DNA of 42,793 nt from Bacteroidota bacterium (lineage in GTDB: Bacteria; Bacteroidota; Bacteroidia; Chitinophagales; Chitinophagaceae): NCBI GenBank assembly GCA_023422565.1, contig JAFAGR010000002.1:1-42793 (forward strand), written 5' to 3'. Below, one piece after another: positions 41,426 through 42,793 of this stretch. The notes beneath the pieces were generated by a model. It searched no databases. It saw only the letters and a program-made list of their open reading frames with translations, and was not told the DNA's origin. The translations under genes and the position numbers were made by a program. The number at the start of each line of letters is the position of its first letter. Within the stretch, counting starts at the first letter, position 1.

Positions 41426-41465
41426 TTAACTTTATGAATTATCAAATGCGGTGACCATTTCACTC

Positions 41466-41529
41466 TTCACATCTACAAATTTTCACATCTGCAAATCTTT
41501 ACCTCTGCACATCTTCACATCTGCACATC
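41466..41529. repeat. 16-base tandem repeat, four units
   Basis: Units start at 41466, 41482, 41498 and 41514: TTCACATCTACAAATT, TTCACATCTGCAAATC, TTTACCTCTGCACATC, TTCACATCTGCACATC. Each differs from its neighbour at a few positions. The array ends exactly before the stop codon of the isoaspartyl peptidase and lies 41 bases upstream of ispD. Confidence 0.85.
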
Positions 41530-42480
41530 TTAACTCCGGTATATCCCGATCACTTTTTCACCTGTACTGCTTCTCATTGCCCGATACATGCCTGCACTGT
41601 TAAACACCATCGCTACATTACCTTTCGCATCCACCCCGATCATTCCACCCTCACCCTCCATATCTACAAGCTTCTTCAATACCACTTCTTCCATCGCTTG
41701 CTGCAAAGTTAACTCACGGTACTCCATATGCGCACTTACATCATAAGCCGCCACAGCACGAATGAATGGCTCACCATGCCCGGTGCAGCTAATCGCGCAG
41801 GTTCTATTATTTGCATAAGTTCCGGCGCCAATGATGGGACTATCTCCTATTCTTCCAAATTTCTTATTGGTCATACCGCCGGTGCTTGTACCCGCGGCGA
41901 TGTTGCCACGCATATCACAAGCCACTGCGCCCACGGTGCCAAATTTTTTATCTTTCATTAATTCCTGGATGCCCTGATGCGTATGGTCCAGCGAATACGT
42001 ATCACTGTCCCTGATCTCCTTCCACTGATCGTAGCGGAATTGCGAAAAGAAATAATCATCAGGCTCGAGCTTTATTCCTTGTTTAATTGCAAAATCATTT
42101 GCTCCTTTCCCGCTTAGAAAAACATGGTTGCTGTGTTCCATTACGGCAAGCGCAAGCTCTATGGGATTTCTTACATTGCGCACTCCACAGATTGCGCCGG
42201 CCTTAAGATCTTCTCCATTCATTACAGCCGCATCCATTTCCTGAACACCTTTTTTTGTAAAAACGGAACCTCGTCCTGCATTGAAAAGAAGATTATCTTC
42301 AAGCAACACGATTGACGCTTTAACTGCCTCCATTGCATCTCCCCCATTTTCCAGTACGCTGTATCCCGCAGCCAGCGCCTCTTCCAGCCCTTCCTGGTAA
42401 GCGAGCTCCAGTTCAGGAGTCATGTCTTCCTTTAATATTGTTCCGGCTCCGCCGTGAATTACCATTGAAAATTTCTGCAT
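41530..42480 (-). CDS. Isoaspartyl peptidase/L-asparaginase (Ntn hydrolase)
   Basis: The 316-residue proenzyme begins with the mature N-terminus motif FSMVIHGGAG. The self-cleavage site is FGTVGAVACDMRGN, with Thr182 becoming the nucleophile of the beta chain. Downstream are STGGMTNKKFGRIGDSPIIGAGTYANN and TGHGEPFIRAVAAYDVSAHM, both typical. It removes beta-aspartyl residues from peptides or hydrolyses asparagine. No signal peptide is visible, so it is probably cytoplasmic. Its start is 41 bases after the stop of the partial heptose kinase gene on the same strand. Confidence 0.94.
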   Translation of the reverse strand: MQKFSMVIHGGAGTILKEDMTPELELAYQEGLEEALAAGYSVLENGGDAMEAVKASIVLLEDNLLFNAGRGSVFTKKGVQEMDAAVMNGEDLKAGAICGVRNVRNPIELALAVMEHSNHVFLSGKGANDFAIKQGIKLEPDDYFFSQFRYDQWKEIRDSDTYSLDHTHQGIQELMKDKKFGTVGAVACDMRGNIAAGTSTGGMTNKKFGRIGDSPIIGAGTYANNRTCAISCTGHGEPFIRAVAAYDVSAHMEYRELTLQQAMEEVVLKKLVDMEGEGGMIGVDAKGNVAMVFNSAGMYRAMRSSTGEKVIGIYRS

Positions 42481-42520
42481 GTTCTAAGGTTAACTGTATT
42501 CTGTACTCTGTATTATATAA

Positions 42521-42793
42521 TCATGATAACAACAATTCGCATTCCACCATCAACTTGTTTGCATCGATGGCAACCGTTCCCACTTCCTCGCAAACCAAAC
42601 CGCCTGCAATATTTGCCACCTCTGCCATAAGCCGTACATTATCTGTCGCGGCATATACAAGTGCTGCCACAGCGATAACCGTATCTCCGGCGCCACTTAC
42701 ATCCGAAATATTCCTGACATGAGTTGGAATCATTATGCTGTCATCCTTATGCTGAACAAAAACGCCACGCTCCGAAAGTGTGATCAGCGATAT
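42521..42793 (-). CDS. PfkB-family heptose-7-phosphate kinase (RfaE/HldA-like), C-terminal part, cut by right edge
   Basis: The last 90 codons of a gene that begins beyond the window. The frame reads ITLSERGVFVQHKDDSIMIP, then the PfkB signature DVSGAGDTVIAVAALVYAATDN, whose GAGD Asp is the catalytic base, and ends NIAGGLVCEEVGTVAIDANKL. The HldE/RfaE kinase domain (D-glycero-beta-D-manno-heptose 7-phosphate kinase) has this exact ending, and works in ADP-heptose synthesis for LPS. The N-terminal part with the sugar-binding site is not seen. No nucleotidyltransferase domain follows, so this is the stand-alone kinase form. Confidence 0.85.
   Translation of the reverse strand: MSLITLSERGVFVQHKDDSIMIPTHVRNISDVSGAGDTVIAVAALVYAATDNVRLMAEVANIAGGLVCEEVGTVAIDANKLMVECELLLS

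Noticed and set aside
1..42793. CRISPR array, prophage, insertion sequence or defence island
   Set aside because: No spaced identical repeats, integrase, transposase, toxin-antitoxin or restriction genes were seen on either strand.

Overview
This looks like chromosomal DNA from a Bacteroidota bacterium, most likely of the Chitinophagaceae/Sphingobacteriia side. The evidence is a secreted protein with a type IX secretion (Por) C-terminal sorting domain, several promoters of the Bacteroidota type (TTG or TTTG, 19-20 bases, then TAnnTTTG), A-rich start contexts without clear Shine-Dalgarno sequences, several TTG starts, and typical lineage families (PepSY-like secreted protein, polyprenyl sugar transferase, FemAB-like protein). 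No phage, plasmid, insertion sequence, CRISPR array or rRNA is visible. Most of the content is ordinary core and accessory genes; I do not see an obvious new multi-gene system. The more unusual signals are regulatory sites and small intergenic repeats.

Layout. 1-7100: a methyltransferase cut by the left edge, a membrane-anchored EEP-family hydrolase, a gene-poor stretch of about 1 kb, a T9SS cargo protein, a Kef-type antiporter and a convergent dodecin gene. 7300-10350: a PepSY-like secreted protein, a DUF1275 membrane protein and an HtrA-like lipoprotein protease. 10650-14620 (minus strand): catalase, an SDR oxidoreductase with a QorB-like NmrA oxidoreductase, and a small conserved protein. 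14768-20237 (minus): the mutagenic translesion cassette imuA-imuB-dnaE2. 20480-26868 (plus): a TetR regulator and a three-gene RND efflux pump. 26991-30383: TerC membrane protein, then minus-strand FMN reductase, M20 amidohydrolase and an Fpg/Nei glycosylase. 30525: tRNA-Asp. 30961-39668 (plus): a MORN-repeat secreted protein, accA, a Gfo/Idh/MocA dehydrogenase, a sugar-1-phosphate transferase, an M1 peptidase with a probable outer-membrane barrel, and a FemAB-like protein. 39901-42793 (minus): methyltransferase, ispD, isoaspartyl peptidase and the end of a heptose kinase.

How genes work together. Three stress themes stand out: peroxide and redox stress (catalase, SDR/QorB-like pair, FMN reductase), DNA damage (ImuA/ImuB/DnaE2, Fpg/Nei) and efflux. 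The TetR gene has two matching operators around its own promoter and a third just ahead of the pump genes, so it very probably controls both. The QorB-like/SDR pair has a perfect TTGAT-N4-ATCAA Crp/Fnr-type box placed upstream of a good promoter. The catalase promoter overlaps three GAACAT hexamers. Cell-envelope genes (accA, Gfo/Idh/MocA, sugar transferase, heptose kinase fragment) are spread over the right third.

Many spacers contain short degenerate tandem repeats or hairpin blocks; one double hairpin is bracketed by a 10-base direct repeat.
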